5,220 nt of DNA from Candidatus Atribacteria bacterium (GTDB lineage Bacteria; Atribacterota; Phoenicimicrobiia; Phoenicimicrobiales; Stramentimicrobiaceae). Each line of letters begins with the position of its first letter. Within the stretch, counting starts at the first letter, position 1. The notes beneath the pieces are model-generated. The model saw only the letters and a list, made by a program, of their open reading frames with translations, was not told the DNA's origin and ran no database searches. The translations under genes and the position numbers were made by a program. Positions 5,135-5,220 of the stretch are shown piece after piece. The stretch is taken from contig JAFGSC010000284.1 in NCBI GenBank assembly GCA_016934875.1, positions 1 through 5,220 on the forward strand, given 5' to 3'.

Positions 5135-5220
5135 ATCGAGTAGGAGGTAGATAATTAGTTCATCTACCGTCCCCTCACACCACCGTACGTACCGTTCGGT
5201 ATACGGCGGTTCACAAAGCA
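5135..5220 (-). mobile_element. 3' end of a bacterial group II intron (domains V and VI)
   Basis: On the minus strand 5212-5174 folds as domain V. ACCGCCGTA (5210-5202) pairs with TACGGTGGT (5187-5179, one G-U pair), a two-base bulge CG lies at 5189-5188, and an upper stem TACC/GGTA closes a GAAC loop (5197-5194). Domain VI follows: GAG (5176-5174) with CTC (5140-5138), GGA with TCC, and GGTAGAT (5168-5162) with ATCTACC (5152-5146). An unpaired A at 5141 serves as the likely branch point, seven bases from the end. The intron ends GAT at 5135, fitting the AY rule. The rest of the ribozyme and any reverse transcriptase/maturase gene would lie upstream, outside the window. Because it is in the same orientation as the AlbA_2 gene, splicing could restore that gene's message. 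Class was not determined. Confidence 0.88.

Noticed and set aside
5133..5135. TTG as the native start codon of the AlbA_2 protein.
   Set aside because: Its first base is the last base of the intron, and no ribosome site precedes it (the upstream bases are domain VI). An exon junction explains the frame better.
4663..5154. A 163-codon plus-strand open frame opposite the AlbA_2 exon.
   Set aside because: It is the antisense shadow of a recognisable domain. Its product is Ser/Phe/Lys-rich low-complexity sequence and it crosses the intron end.
1..5220. CRISPR array, tRNA or rRNA genes.
   Set aside because: I found no regularly spaced identical repeats, no cloverleaf with a TTCGA-type arm and acceptor stem, and no rRNA-like conserved stretch on either strand.

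Overview
The window is a low-GC, patchy bacterial region, and every gene I can support reads on the minus strand. Strong AAGGAG-type ribosome sites, use of GTG and TTG starts, AT-rich spacers and a bacterial group II intron end suggest a Firmicute, perhaps a clostridial lineage. That placement is inference. Base composition changes sharply between genes: 32/60 G+C in a sample of the ADP-ribosylglycohydrolase gene, 34/60 in the small gene near 3.2-3.6 kb, 14/60 in the EEP nuclease gene and 9/60 in a neighbouring spacer. The region therefore looks like a mosaic of separately acquired pieces.

Layout, in the direction of transcription (right to left). At 5135-5220 lie domains V and VI of a group II intron. 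It abuts, and very probably interrupts, a gene whose C-terminal part (4602-5134) is an AlbA_2 (Schlafen-type) domain. Sixty bases on is a complete endonuclease/exonuclease/phosphatase-family (EEP) protein (3741-4541), probably in the same transcript. Next comes a short GC-rich gene (3197-3613) with a likely PD-(D/E)XK nuclease core. Its 5' boundary resembles an integron cassette and its 3' end runs into an imperfect repeat. A small cysteine-rich protein of unknown function (2753-3127) follows, then a complete ADP-ribosylglycohydrolase (1562-2548) and a 278-residue stand-alone PD-(D/E)XK nuclease (478-1314). The left edge holds a short open remnant that overlaps, by ATGA, the start of a metallo-beta-lactamase-fold hydrolase (1-199, cut by the window).

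How the genes relate: only the AlbA_2/EEP pair is close enough to suggest one operon. The others are single genes separated by 70-250 bases, each with its own ribosome site. Three nuclease-type proteins, an ADP-ribose-removing enzyme, an AlbA_2 protein and a group II intron within 5 kb fit an accessory or defence-like island beside a conserved housekeeping-type gene. No tRNA, rRNA or CRISPR array is visible. I cannot demonstrate a complete known defence system. The best candidates for something undescribed are the AlbA_2 + EEP pair and the GC-rich cassette-like nuclease gene.
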